The notes below the pieces were generated by a model. The model had not been told where the DNA came from and made no database searches. It worked only from the letters and a program-made list of their open reading frames with translations. Shown piece by piece: positions 50,201 to 61,482 of a DNA stretch of 64,000 nucleotides. The first letter of the stretch is position 1; each line of letters starts with the position of its first letter. Source of the stretch: Euryodendron excelsum (lineage: Eukaryota > Streptophyta > Magnoliopsida > Ericales > Pentaphylacaceae); the NCBI GenBank assembly GCA_033060915.1, contig CM065389.1, positions 7,386,001-7,450,000 on the forward strand, in the 5' to 3' direction. The position numbers and the translations under genes were made by a program.

Positions 50201-52191
50201 GTCCCAAAAAGAAAAAACAAAAAAAGAAACAGTTATCTGTGGATGGCAAAAATTTAACAACAAAAGAACACAAGCAATTCAGACTACTACCTTCTTCATT
50301 CTTGTCATCACAAGTTTTTCAGACTAGATCAAGTGAACTCACAAAAAAAGCTACATCATCCAAAATAAGCACCGTGTTCTGAATCACAGTTGTCAAAAAT
50401 CAAAGAAAGCCCTTAACCACAATAGAATTTCATATTGTAGTGAAAAGCTACTTCTCCCACATTTCAACCTCTAATTAACTGGGAAATTGTGCGCGTCCAC
50501 AATATATACTCTAGTCTTGAAATAATTTATAAGAAGAATAAGACTTACAGACATTATCAGAAGAATGGGATTTGAAACTTCAAAAGGTGGAGAGAAGCTT
50601 ACTTTGCCTTGCAACCATACCAATTATGCACTTGCAGAAAGTTCCCATTCCTGAGCCAAAGAAAGGGTTCCCTCCAACCTGTATAACAATTTCACAAGCC
50701 ATGTCTGATGCACAAGGAATCTACTTCTTAATTGTGCGTACACTCAATTTTGGCAACAGATATCAGGTAAAAAAATCTGTTCTAGAGGGGAAAATAGATT
50801 TTCAACTCACTGCAACATAAGTGGACTGTTTATCAAATGATAGGAAAATATGTAAATCACAGTATCATCAGGAAGAAACCATTTGTTTACAGTGGTGCAC
50901 CATACCAGATAGTAGCATTCAGGCCAGCAGTATCGAGATTAATTCACTAATGAGACAATTGCAGGGAACTGCTTCAATGTCTCCAAGAGTACCACTTGGC
51001 ACAGTGCAAAATGCTTTACCGTGAATGCAAAATCAAGCAGATTCACCAAATACTAGAAACACTAACGAAAATAAGTTGAACAATTTACCATGAATTCATA
51101 ACTAGCATGGCATAAGCATGCAGGAAAGCAGAAACAACTGGATAGCCCAGATCCCAAGTTTTCAGTCAGAATGTCCTTACTCCTCTGCCACTATCCAGTG
51201 CCAAATACAATATCACCATCATACATCCTTTGTAATCTCAATTTGCCTTCAAAGCTTCCTACAAGCTTTTCGCATTGTTCCAGGCTGGAATTTTTAACAG
51301 CTACCTTCTTCAATAAATTTCATGTCCTGGCATCACCTTTCCAATACATCTAGTTGATTTTTTGAAGGATTTTCCCCTGGTCTATTCTGCAGGTTTGTTT
51401 CACTTAAACAGAACATAGATCGACTTTGTCAATATAGGCGCTTCAAATGCCTTGTAGTTTTTCACAGAAGCCAGAAAAGTCTGGAACATTTTCATGCAAC
51501 ATTTAAAATGAAACTAAAATGAAGGATAGTCATGGTAAATATTCAGTAATAATTATAATATAAATCCCAAGTAGTAGGAAAAAGGCTTAGTTGAGTTGAG
51601 TATGTCAAAGATACTTAAAAGTCTCTACAAGTGGAATATCACAAGATGGTCTATCTCATCAAAATACCACACATTAATTGCTTTAGTTTTGGCCTCCAGA
51701 TGAACAGCAATTTTTACCAATTACATTTGCCAGTATGTATTATTGGCAATTTATTTTGCTTGCTGTTTTGGTTTTCACATCTCTGTCAGTTGAAAATACA
51801 AAAAAGAAACGGATGATATTCATCAATTCTAATCAAGTTGTATTCACTAATACCAACTGATTAATGAGACATATTTGTCACGCTTCATATATGTATGCAG
51901 TGAAATTGGGACGTCCTCTTATGCTCTCACAAAAATGCACATATGCGTGCTTACCCATGTAAGCACAAACACATTAATGGTTTCACATGTGCACACGCGG
52001 GCGAACACACACACATAGAGGCTTGACCTGTTATCAAGTTTTCAACCTCATCTTTGTAGGAATTAATATTCCATTCACTGGGTTACAATAAATCAGAAAG
52101 GTTAAAAGCATTAAGAAAGTACTCATATCATATCACTAATAAACAATGAAAACTCTCCAAACTCTCCAAATGAAGTTGAACCATTTTTGCT
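47296..52191. other. Long spacer without a recognised gene
   Basis: About 4.9 kb. It includes GA/TG microsatellites at about 47335-47367, poly-T runs at about 47470-47725 and otherwise ordinary AT-rich DNA. Between about 49700 and 52190 the composition is less AT-biased and looks transcript-like, but both strands are broken by stops and no family is recognised; the longest frames (for example 50572-50820 +) show no motif. It may be a non-coding transcript or a long 3' region of the SRO gene. Confidence 0.4.
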
Positions 52192-52337
52192 ACATCTATG
52201 ATTTGGGGAGGGGGAGGGGGTGGTAAAGCTAAAAAAAAAAAAAAAAAACCAATCTTCTTCGACATCTATGATTTGGGGAGGGGGAGGGGGTGGTAAAGCT
52301 AAAAAAAAAAAAAAAACCTATCTTCTTTGACATCTAT
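52192..52337. repeat. G-rich tandem repeat downstream of SRO gene
   Basis: Two full units of about 70 bases and the start of a third. Each unit has 'acatctatgatttggggagg', a further G5AG5TGG tract, 'taaagct', a poly-A run of 16-18 and 'cttctt.gac'. The units are nearly identical apart from poly-A length. The G-runs could form a quadruplex on the plus strand; the minus strand carries C-runs in the 3' flank of the SRO gene. Confidence 0.9.
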
Positions 52338-52445
52338 GAGCTTTCCTCTCAAAATCCCTTCTTACATTTGATTGTATAAGATGTATAACCCAAGACAAGA
52401 ATAATTTCTAAATGCTCCTGAAACAAAACTTGAAAAACCTTGTTT

Positions 52446-54370
52446 TCAGCCACGAACTTCACGAATTTTCGAAACCAGCATATCATCCCCAACAATTGAC
52501 CTTAACTGTTTCATGAAATTGTCTTTAGCAACTTTTCCATCCTGAAACAGCAAATGGAGAATTTCAATCAAGAATAAGAACCATGCTTATTCTAAGTTTA
52601 TTTTTTACTTCCTATATTATATATGACAAAATTGAAGAACATTATAAAAGCAGACACTTCAAACTTTTTTGCCCCCAGAAAACAAGTTTAATTTACCTTG
52701 TATGCAGTGCACAATGCACAAAATTCCGGAACTCTTGAGGAAGGAAGAGAACTCCCCAACTTGGAGAATAGCTGTGCAAACAACGCAGTAGATGAACCCG
52801 GAACAGACTTCACAAACGATGATCCTCTGAGTTGACCTGTAAAACATAAAAAGAAGATTCTAGTTCCCGAAGTTGAAATAGAGATACATGCATAAATAAA
52901 TCCATGCAATCAAGGAAAACCAAGTTTTTTTTACCTGGCACATGATTAGGAGATTTATAGCTCACAACGCACTCGGGAAGGATGTGTGTGTTCATATTGG
53001 CGCACCACACAACATACCATTTTGGATTCTTAATATCATCCACACCAGTATCAAAATCCACACTGGAAGGATACATCTGTTGGGACCCTGCTTCAACTTT
53101 CTCACATTTACCCAATATAACTCGACACAAGATAACATGCTTTTCGCTATTATCATCTACCTCGGATAACATAGCACTGTAACACAATTCAACCATTATC
53201 AATTATTAACAAGAACAGAAAGCATCGTAGCCAAAAATCCTATAAACATATAAAAAGAATGTATATTTCTGCGTGTATGCAGTACCTTATATGAGGAGAG
53301 CGTACAGGAGACAAATAGATTCCAACTCCATGAGCTTCAGAACCAGAAATCTTGCTAGGCATCGCAAACCCATGACTCAAAATGCTCGCGACACCTTTGT
53401 CCGTTGTGCCATGCCAAGCGAATGTCATTTTGGCTTCTCCTCTAGCAGCCTTCGTTATCTCCATCTGCTTCTTGAAAACTTCATGTCGAGCTATATCTAA
53501 CGGACAGCTGCGCATGAACTGATGAATTGAAGTGATCGTAGCACCGGGTTCAACACTCCCTATCCCGGACAGAAACAAATCCTTCACGATTGAATAAGCT
53601 TTCTCTCCTTCTTTCAACAATTTTGCCTTCGGCCACCTTGGTGATTGCACATCATAGGTAGTAAGCCGCGACCTCTTCATTCCAAGTGGCTGATAATTTG
53701 AAGAACTTCCTTCAGTTTTTTCTTTTTCACCCTCTTCAGATTCAATTTCCCCTCTCTCTCTCTTCCTCTTAGTCGGACTCCCATTCCCTCCAATTCTAAT
53801 CTCAATCACAATCTTGGGCGTTTCAGAGGCCAAGTCCTCAGTAACATTCGAAATTTCAATATTGGGATTTTGGGAAACATTCACGACTTCAATCTTCGGA
53901 CCCCCGGAAACATTTGCGAATTCTCCGCCACTATCGACAAAGGTCTCCGGGAAGAAACATTTGCCGTGAACATCAATCCAAGCAATCGACCTCTGATTCC
54001 CACTCTGCAAATCAACCTGCAACATCCGATACAAATCAAACAGGTACCGAGTGCCACCAATTTGAACCTCGACCACTGCCTTCCCTTCCACGAACCCCGC
54101 CCGGAGCGAATCAACCACTTCGCCGGCGAAATCGGCCCACAATCCGTCGTCGTAGTACATGAACCGAGCCGGGGGACCACTTCGCTTGAAATTCGAGTGG
54201 TTCTGAACCAGAGACTGAGTATAACAACAATCCTGCACACAATTTACTTGTTTGTTAGGCATTGACGACGGCGATGACGATGACAACAGCTTCGAAGGAA
54301 CACTAACCCTAACCCTATCTACAACGTCCCTCTGATTCACCATTACCATCGCCTTCGAATTCGAATTCAT
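52446..54370 (-). CDS. RCD1/SRO family protein (WWE-PARP-RST)
   Basis: Four minus-strand exons join in frame: 54370-53286, 53176-52935, 52836-52697 and 52541-52446, giving 520 residues. A WWE domain spans about 68-145 (RFMYYDDGLWADF, then AWIDVHGKCFFPE). A Lys/Arg/Glu-rich, probably nuclear-localising linker follows (KRKRERGE). The PARP-like domain spans about 250-437 (FAWHGTTDKGVASILSHGF, GVGIYLSP, HVILCRVILGK, GVDDIKNPKWYVVW), and an RST domain about 445-520 (DGKVAKDNFMKQLRSIVGDD). Family members bind transcription factors through RST and act in stress and hormone responses. At the catalytic triad, His320 and Tyr352 are kept, but the Glu position is Trp415, so ADP-ribosylation activity is doubtful. 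An ATG 45 codons upstream is in frame, but the TATA box lies inside that extension, so Met at 54370 is chosen. Confidence 0.93.
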
Positions 54371-54738
54371 GGCTTCGATATCACTGTACAATTGAGAAGC
54401 TTCGAACAAGAGATCCTCACAATATGGACGAAAACTTCTGGAATCGAAAGATTTGCCGCCTCCGTATATATATAGCTGTTCCGTGGGGAGATTGAATTGC
54501 CCCAATTTACTTTTGTACCCCGGTAGTAAGTCGGCAATGTGCGTCTCATATTCGAATTGAGTAGGGGCATTTGGGTAATTTCGAAGGTAGCTTGGGAAGC
54601 AAACGTTGGGTCAATCGGCGTGAGTCGTGACCTGACTTGGCACGGCACGGCTGAATTGACTTGTGGGTTAAGTAAGTTAGGTTTACTTAACGGCCGGCCT
54701 TTGTGGGCTGAGTGGGCCCAGTCACATTTCCTTCGGGC
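54371..54738. other. SRO promoter region
   Basis: Holds the SRO leader, the TATA box and upstream promoter. GC content is higher than in the flanking spacer, and short frames on both strands have no motif. The segmental duplication begins at its right edge. Confidence 0.45.
54465..54474 (-). promoter_or_regulatory. TATA box of the SRO gene
   Basis: A TATATATATA stretch on the minus strand, 95 bases upstream of the chosen start codon. This would place transcription start near 54435-54445 and give a 5' leader of about 70 bases. It argues against the upstream in-frame ATG at 54505. Confidence 0.55.
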
Positions 54739-55080
54739 TCAAGAAAATTTAGGGGAAAAGAGAGTGCGTTGGATTTGGATTATCCAAAAAAGTCATCCTT
54801 TTGACTTTTTTTTTTCCTTCTTTCTATACAATCTTCATTTTTAAGTTGACAACTGTAATGGGAACTTGCATGGCTCATGCATTTCCAATAGTGTGTTTAA
54901 TGGACTAGGAGCTCACCAGATTCAGCTAAAGAGAACAATAATGGTTGCCTTTTACTTTGAAATCGAATCAGAACATAAGCTTTTGACTTTTGCCTTTTGC
55001 TGCTTTCCATAAACAAAATATGTAGCATGTCCCAATCACTCATGGTATTAGCCATCTCATTGTGGGATCCATGGCTGTAG

Positions 55081-55551
55081 AGGTATGTTTGGTTAGGATA
55101 TAAAAAAATAGGAGATAAGTAATATTATGAGATTAAAAAAGTGGTGATGATTGATAAGTAATACCTGATATGATGAGAAATTACTTATACTACATTTGAT
55201 TAGGATAAGATTATAATAGAGATAAAAAAAATATTATTTTATCAAAATATTACATTAAAAATAAAAATAAAAAAATTAATTTTAAATTATAATATAACTA
55301 TTTAATATTATATTAACTTATTATAATAATAAAAAAAAGAATAAAAATGTTATTTTAGAATTTATCCCAAGAGAGGGAATAAGTAATGCGACATCTCCCA
55401 TGGTATTACTTATTCTCCATTGTGGGGGATTAATAGTCCGGATGAATGACTAATTCCATACAATTTTTTCTTTGCTAAGCATAAGTTTTGTAGGACTCAC
55501 GGAATAACTAATTCAATTCCCTACTTTTATCCCTCAACTAAACATATTCTA
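55081..55551. mobile_element. MITE inserted in duplication copy 1
   Basis: Absent from the matching place in copy 2, where 'ggctgtag' is followed within a few bases by 'taggtgtatta'. The left end 'gtatgtttggttagg' and the inverted right end 'tatgtttagttgaggg' form imperfect terminal inverted repeats. A possible 3-base duplication (tag) flanks it. The interior is AT-rich with no coding frame. Confidence 0.8.
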
Positions 55552-56049
55552 GGTGTATTAATTTAATGTAGACAGACATATAGGTATATCACAATTATAA
55601 ACTTGAACATTTCTTCCAATTTTCTTTAGTAAATTGAAGGACTAAAGGTTTGGAGGAGAAAAAGAAGAGTTGAACATATAATCACAGAGATGAGTAGAGG
55701 CACATCAACCACTAGAACCCTGCACCTCATTCGTAAACGGTACATTATATACTTTGAAAACTTTTTTGAACTATTTAAAAATAAAATGGGTACTGTTATA
55801 CAAACAAAATTTTTATATAGTATTATGTGTCTTAATGACAACTTTTTATTTTAAAACAAAACACCCATCATAATAGTATTTAATTACAAAACTGTCATTG
55901 CCACATCATTTTTGTAATATTTTTTTTTAGCTAACCAGATGTTTGGGCCAGTTTGCGCGCACCTCGACTAATTTTGAAACTTGTGTAGTTACTCATTCCA
56001 CACAAACTAGATAATTACTGGGTCAAAGACTCTAGGGTGGCCCCAATGA

Positions 56050-56130
56050 GTTGTTAACACTTAAGAGGTTTTGAACCTGAGACCTTAAAGAGAGCAAACC
56101 CCTAAGTTTTAAATTTTGACCACCAATGCA
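56050..56130 (-). mobile_element. tRNA-derived SINE-like segment, eroded
   Basis: On the minus strand a 'ttggtggtcaaaa' A-box-like stretch is followed after about 45 bases by 'ggttcaaaacct', a B-box-like stretch. The counterpart in copy 2 of the duplication (63485-63570) keeps better boxes. It has no cloverleaf and so is not a tRNA gene. Confidence 0.4.
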
Positions 56131-56480
56131 ACTCTTTAGGATTTCATTCTTGTGGTTATTTCTGTATAAATTTTCTACGGAAATAATATTTTTCAAATGA
56201 AATATATCCTTGTTAATAGTGCTTGTATGATATTCCAAAGTTGTTTTTAAAATTCGTCCATAGTAATATGAGATTTTTTTTTATGAACTAAACCCAGCAC
56301 AACCTGTACACTAAACTTGGGGTGCACTAATTGGGTCTTGAAAGTACAAATCTTTAGCTGGGCATAGTCTCTAGTCATTGTCTAAATGATGTAAATGGGG
56401 GATATGCTTCTTCTAGGAAATTTAAAGCCCCATACCTGCAGCTTCTTTTTTTGATGCTAAAGAAAAAAGCACTAATGGAC

Positions 56481-59400
56481 TGAAAGAAAAAGTTCGCAAT
56501 TGAGCTGAAAAGCTAGGACAACTTTGATGGAACATATACCAATTGGATGGGCGAAACAAAGGCAAAGAACTCTTCCAGAGACTGCGCGTACAGTTTTTCT
56601 TTAACTTTTTTTATTTTGTATTTTTGGCAAGTAAAAAAAAGCTAATTTTTTATAAACTTTTTTGCTTATATAAGCTAAGACTAGCATAAAAGTTTAAAAA
56701 AAAAAAAAAAAAGCTAAATTTTTTTTACTTATAAACCAAAAAATTTAAAATAATTTTTCTGTGGGCCTGCACTGCACAGCCATTCGGTTGGCACTTGTAC
56801 CATAGCAAAACCCATTGCTTCTGCATGAAGTACTGCTTACTTTCAGCTGAATATCATAAATCAATGATTGGTTGAACTTTAGCTTGATCAAGAGAGGGGT
56901 CGCTCTCAGCCTTTTATGAATCCCTGCTTCTTAAGCCAGTGCAAGTAGATGTCGTTGAAAGCCACTCTAATCCCCCATGCTTCTACTGCAAGATCTTATA
57001 TTAGAAGCAAACCTCCCGAAGCACCACGTAATTTGATTATTCTTTAAGTTCTTTTGTTGAGAGTCATCATTTTACTAGGTATATAAATAGTAGGTCTACA
57101 TGAGTTTAAAAGAGTCCTCAGTCGAAATATGAACAATTTTTAGTAAAAAAGAGAAGAAAGAATTGATATTAGAGAGAGAAATTATCCCAGAGAAAAAATT
57201 AATACACGTACGGCCTTAATGAAGCAATACCTAGTTAATTTGCTTTGTGTGAGAGAGACCATTTATTGTCTGTGTCTTTTTCATTTTTTGTCTCTCAGTT
57301 TGTATTTAATGACTAAGAACTTGTAAAATAAAACGTAAAATGTAAGTACTAGGAAGTAGGAAGTAGCAAGTTTTAGTAGTGAATTTGCAATGTTGAAATA
57401 TTTAAACATTAGAATTTGAGAGTATACATTGTAAAGATAATATTACTGGTTTAAGATTGAAGAGTAAACTTGCATGTAATCATTATTTGAATGAAAAGTC
57501 ATGTTTTTTTCTTTTTTTTTTCTTTTGGCTTGAATTGTTATTGATCTTTTTTAGTGAGCTTTCAAAATTAAATAAGAAGTGATTCTATGTATTATGCGTA
57601 CTTAATTACTAAATCATTATATATTTAAGTTAATATTTGAATTAGCTTATAAGCTCACTAATTTACGTAGCTTATGACTTTTTATTAATTTTATTTTCGG
57701 TAAAAAAAGTCAAATTACCTAAAAATTCATTAAAAAAAATAAAAATGAAGTTAAAAATTAGTTAAATAGGCATGTAAATAAATTGAATTTACCAACAGTC
57801 CTTAGATTGGGATCCCACGAGCAGGACTGGTGAGCCCACCTCCCCTACGGTTCACACTCGCGCTACTCTAAAATTTCAATCTAAGATAAAACCGGCTGAA
57901 CCGGTCTTAGAGGGGTTACTTCTTACCACCAAGACCAACCGGTTTGGTCACATTGGACTATCCATATAAAATTCAAGGGTTCTTTGTTTTTTTTTTTTGT
58001 TGCAATTGGCAGTTCCCTCTCTTTCGTGCGAAAACTGTAGAAACCCTCGCAAATTTACAGTTGAAAATCGAAGCAAGCATACAATTTTTAACACCGTAAG
58101 TGAGCATCCACTCTCTCCCCCTCTGTTTCTCTCTCTATATAGACACACATATGCACATATATTTGACATCTTTATGGTCAGCATAGTGTTATTGCTATTT
58201 CTTGCTCTCGGTTCTATTGTTAGCCGTGGCGAGAAATTGAAAATGATTGGAATTGGTTGTGCAATGTAGGACGAACCTATGTATAGTGAAGCATTTTTTA
58301 AAAAATAAAAATGGTTGTGTTCGGCTTTGCTTGTAAGTTTTTATGGTTTGTGCAGTTCTTACGAGCAAGCCCACAGCTCATTGCAATGCGCATTTTTGTT
58401 GAATGAACGTCTGCTTAACTGCTACATTTATGAGAAGTGAACTATCGTGGGTTTTGAGTTTTTTTTTTTTTATAGCTCGGTAGTAGGTTATGAGCTAAGT
58501 AACACAATTCGCCTGGCGAATTGGGCGCTGGTGCGCAGATTGGCAAACTGTGAGTAAAATGGGAGGTCGCCACGTGAATAGTACATAGTAAGTGTAGCGA
58601 CAGCAGAATAAAAGCCAAACTTCCTAGTAAGCTGCACCAATGAAAAAATTACAAGATTCGAACAAGCAACTTGTACCAACAAATAATGCCTCTTATTAGC
58701 CATTGAACCATTAATACAATTGTGTAACATCTTTGCTTTTTTTTTCTTTTATTGTGTACTTAGTAGTTACAAACAATAAATTAATGCATAAAACTAGAAA
58801 ATTACTTAAATATGTTATATAAATATAAAAATATAATATTTATTTAAATATATATACTCGCTTTAGGGACGCTCTCAATCTTAATTCTTCTAAAAAATGA
58901 CGCTCTCGCGCACCCCGACACGAATTATGTGACTTAGGTTATGAGCCGCTATAATCTTCTTATTTCCTTTTGATTTATCTAGTATTTATCAGTTAATGCA
59001 TCAAAAATGATGAATCAGTGTTGAACCTGCTGAAATGGAAGTAGTTGCCCGACTTAAAAATTGGACCGGACGACTATAATCCACAAGCCAACAATTTTTT
59101 AGCCCATAAAAGAACAACGCTGCTATGTCACAATTAAGCTACAATTTTGGAATTTTATGGTTGTCATATTAACGGAAAGCCAACTCAGCCCTAGATCCCA
59201 AGGTCACAACATTTCCGCTGCCAAACAAAATCGAAAATAATTTCTTGTTGATTTTTTTCCCCTGCCCTTTTGATGCAAAGCTGATTGGGTTTATTCTCTG
59301 AAACTAATTTCGTTACAACGTTTCTTGAAACCCTCGAAAGGATATCCAGCAATCTGCTTCCATAACCTTTTTTTTTCTTTTTTTGTGTTAAAAATAGGAT

Positions 59401-61482
59401 GGGCAGTACCTATAACACTTTGACATATGCTACCGATCGAGGTGGTTGGTGGGTTCAATTGCATTATTGGAGGGTAAGGGTAGCCAGACGAAAAATATAA
59501 AATGCTTAACAATGTGACAAATTAATAAAATTGTTCTCTGTTTCAGTGCACTATGCTACAGTTTTTCTTCAAGTACTTCTCTTTGGATTGAAGAATCCAT
59601 TTTTATTCCAAGTTTTGTCAGGATTTCAGAATCCGGGAAAACTCAAATTTAGGATGCATCTTTGCTACAAAAGTGTCTTGTTTTACCTTATACTGTGGTT
59701 TGTCCTTGATCAGGTCAAAGGCCTGGTATCAGTGTGTTTTGCGTTTTGTATAACCTTGGTTGTCTGTCAGTGCGTCTTTGACTTCCTAAAACTTTTGATA
59801 GCAGCAATATAAATAGAAAACAAGGGGAGAGTTTTTTTAAGGAGTAAGATTAGTCTAGTAGTTGCTGTGCCTTCACTCATACTGTGAGTATGGGTTTGAT
59901 GCACTCCCTCCAAGGCTTTAGTCCTCCAATATATTCGGAAAACATAGATTATTAACTAATTGGGATTTTAATAGGTGTTATAGTATGAGCTTGGAAGATA
60001 CATCAATGGAAGGGATGGGGAGAGAGTTACTATGGCCAAGAGGGGAGTTCCCGGAAAATATGATCAGATTTGAATTGGGATGCCTTATTGGGCTTCTGGT
60101 TTATATGATACTCTCTGCGATTGATAATATCACTTTGCCAAACAACCACACATTGTTGGATACCTGTTCTTTGTTCGGTAGTGTTGACTTTGAATAGCAT
60201 GACATGAGCAAATCCATGCTGCGATTATAATATCTGGTGACCTGAGCAAACCCATGCTGCACATAGTCTTATTCAGGCATATGTAATTAGTGAGCCGGAA
60301 GCTCCTTCACTTTTGTTATTGTGGTAAGGCTCCAAAAGTTCTTGTTTTATGTGGCCATTGATAACTATCAAAAGCTTCTTCTCATCAGTGGGAGTGATAT
60401 TTGGCATTCACTTTGCTGGTAGTTTCCCTTATTACTTAAATATTTTCATACTTATGATAAGATATAATTAGTATCCGAAACTTAATTTGTGCTGTTTAAG
60501 ACTTGCTCTCTCAGCTGAAGATCATGGTGGCCGGAGAATATTGGACTTCGAATTTCGCAGTTTTGTGAGTAGTGGGAACTTAATTGGACTTCACTAGGGC
60601 ATCACCCAAACTTCGCAGATTAATCTGACAATATTGATCAAAAGCATGCCCCTTACAGCATCATTTGGAGAGCTATCTGAACTATCAAATACACTTTCGG
60701 TGGTCACTTAATGTCAATGGGTGGTGGAAAGAAAAGAAAAAAAATACTGTAGACTCACATAGTTGGATAGGTTGATAATTTTTAAAAAATGAAAAGATAA
60801 CTTGCATTTTTACTTGTTCACTTGTGCTCTTATTTGTGTGCATGTGCATGAGCAACAAAAGATTATCTCACAATGTTTGATTTTCTATTGTTGCATATTC
60901 AAATAAAAGCTTCATCCACTTTCTTTTTTATTTAAATATTTGTTTTTGAGGGGGTCAAACTTCCGGGGAATTTGGCAACTTAACATCTAATACATGCATG
61001 GAGTTGATTTTGCTTTACCATGGCATTCCACTTTATAAATTTTATGGAAAGTCAATTTGGCACTACTTGTGGTGGATGTATTATATAAATTGTAAATTTA
61101 ACTATTTATTGATAATTTACCTTTTTGGTCATATACGACAACATAAAAAAATAAAAAACTTTTTGGTGATTTGATATTTAAGAATCTTTGGGGAAAATTT
61201 GTTGGTGCGGTTTGAAGTCTGATTTGATAGGATGATTGTTACCTGCTTTTTGTTTCAATTGGAAGTACCGGATGCTTTCACTGCATTATAACTGAAGATT
61301 TTTTTATTTATTTTTTGCAATAACTGAAGATTCTTATTTTCTCTTGATTTGGTTTGCTCCTTCCCGAACATAAGTTGGTTTTGCAATTTGCTCTTGTACA
61401 TTTCTAAGGTGAATCAGGCCATGCTAGTAGCTTCAATAACAATTCTATCATATTCAAGAGTTTAGCAGATGCCAATGATTCT
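56481..61482. other. Spacer with leader-like block but no recognised gene
   Basis: Five kilobases without a supported coding gene. At 57960-58098 there is a TATA-like ATATAAAAT (from 57964), a pyrimidine-rich stretch, 'aaaccctcgcaaat' and a good donor (accgtaagt), looking like an orphan promoter and first exon. Short frames at 59531-59812 and 59985-60197 (+) show no known motif. A SINE-like piece is listed at 58650-58725. Confidence 0.4.
58650..58725 (-). mobile_element. tRNA-like SINE fragment (candidate)
   Basis: On the minus strand 'aatggctaataagaggca' resembles an A box and 'tgttcgaatcttg' a B box, about 35 bases apart. This is the Pol III promoter layout of tRNA-derived SINEs. The body and tail are not recognisable. 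Confidence 0.35.

Larger units (their letters stand above)
54739..56480. repeat. Segmental duplication, copy 1
   Basis: Direct repeat of about 62672-63910. The match starts at 'tcaagaaaatttagggg' and runs through 'ccaaaaaagtcatccttttg', 'gactaggagctcaccagatt', 'cactagaaccctgcacctca' and 'gggtcttgaaagtacaaatc'. Copy 1 carries an extra insert of about 470 bases at 55081-55551. No gene is seen in either copy. Confidence 0.9.

Noticed and set aside
53870..54265. 131-codon plus-strand and 119-codon minus-strand frames
   Set aside because: They are out-of-frame shadows of SRO exon 1.
54371..54505. 45-residue N-terminal extension of the SRO protein
   Set aside because: A TATA box lies inside this stretch, so the upstream ATG is probably not transcribed.
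58650..58725. tRNA gene
   Set aside because: A-box-like and B-box-like motifs are present, but no acceptor stem or cloverleaf pairing can be drawn.
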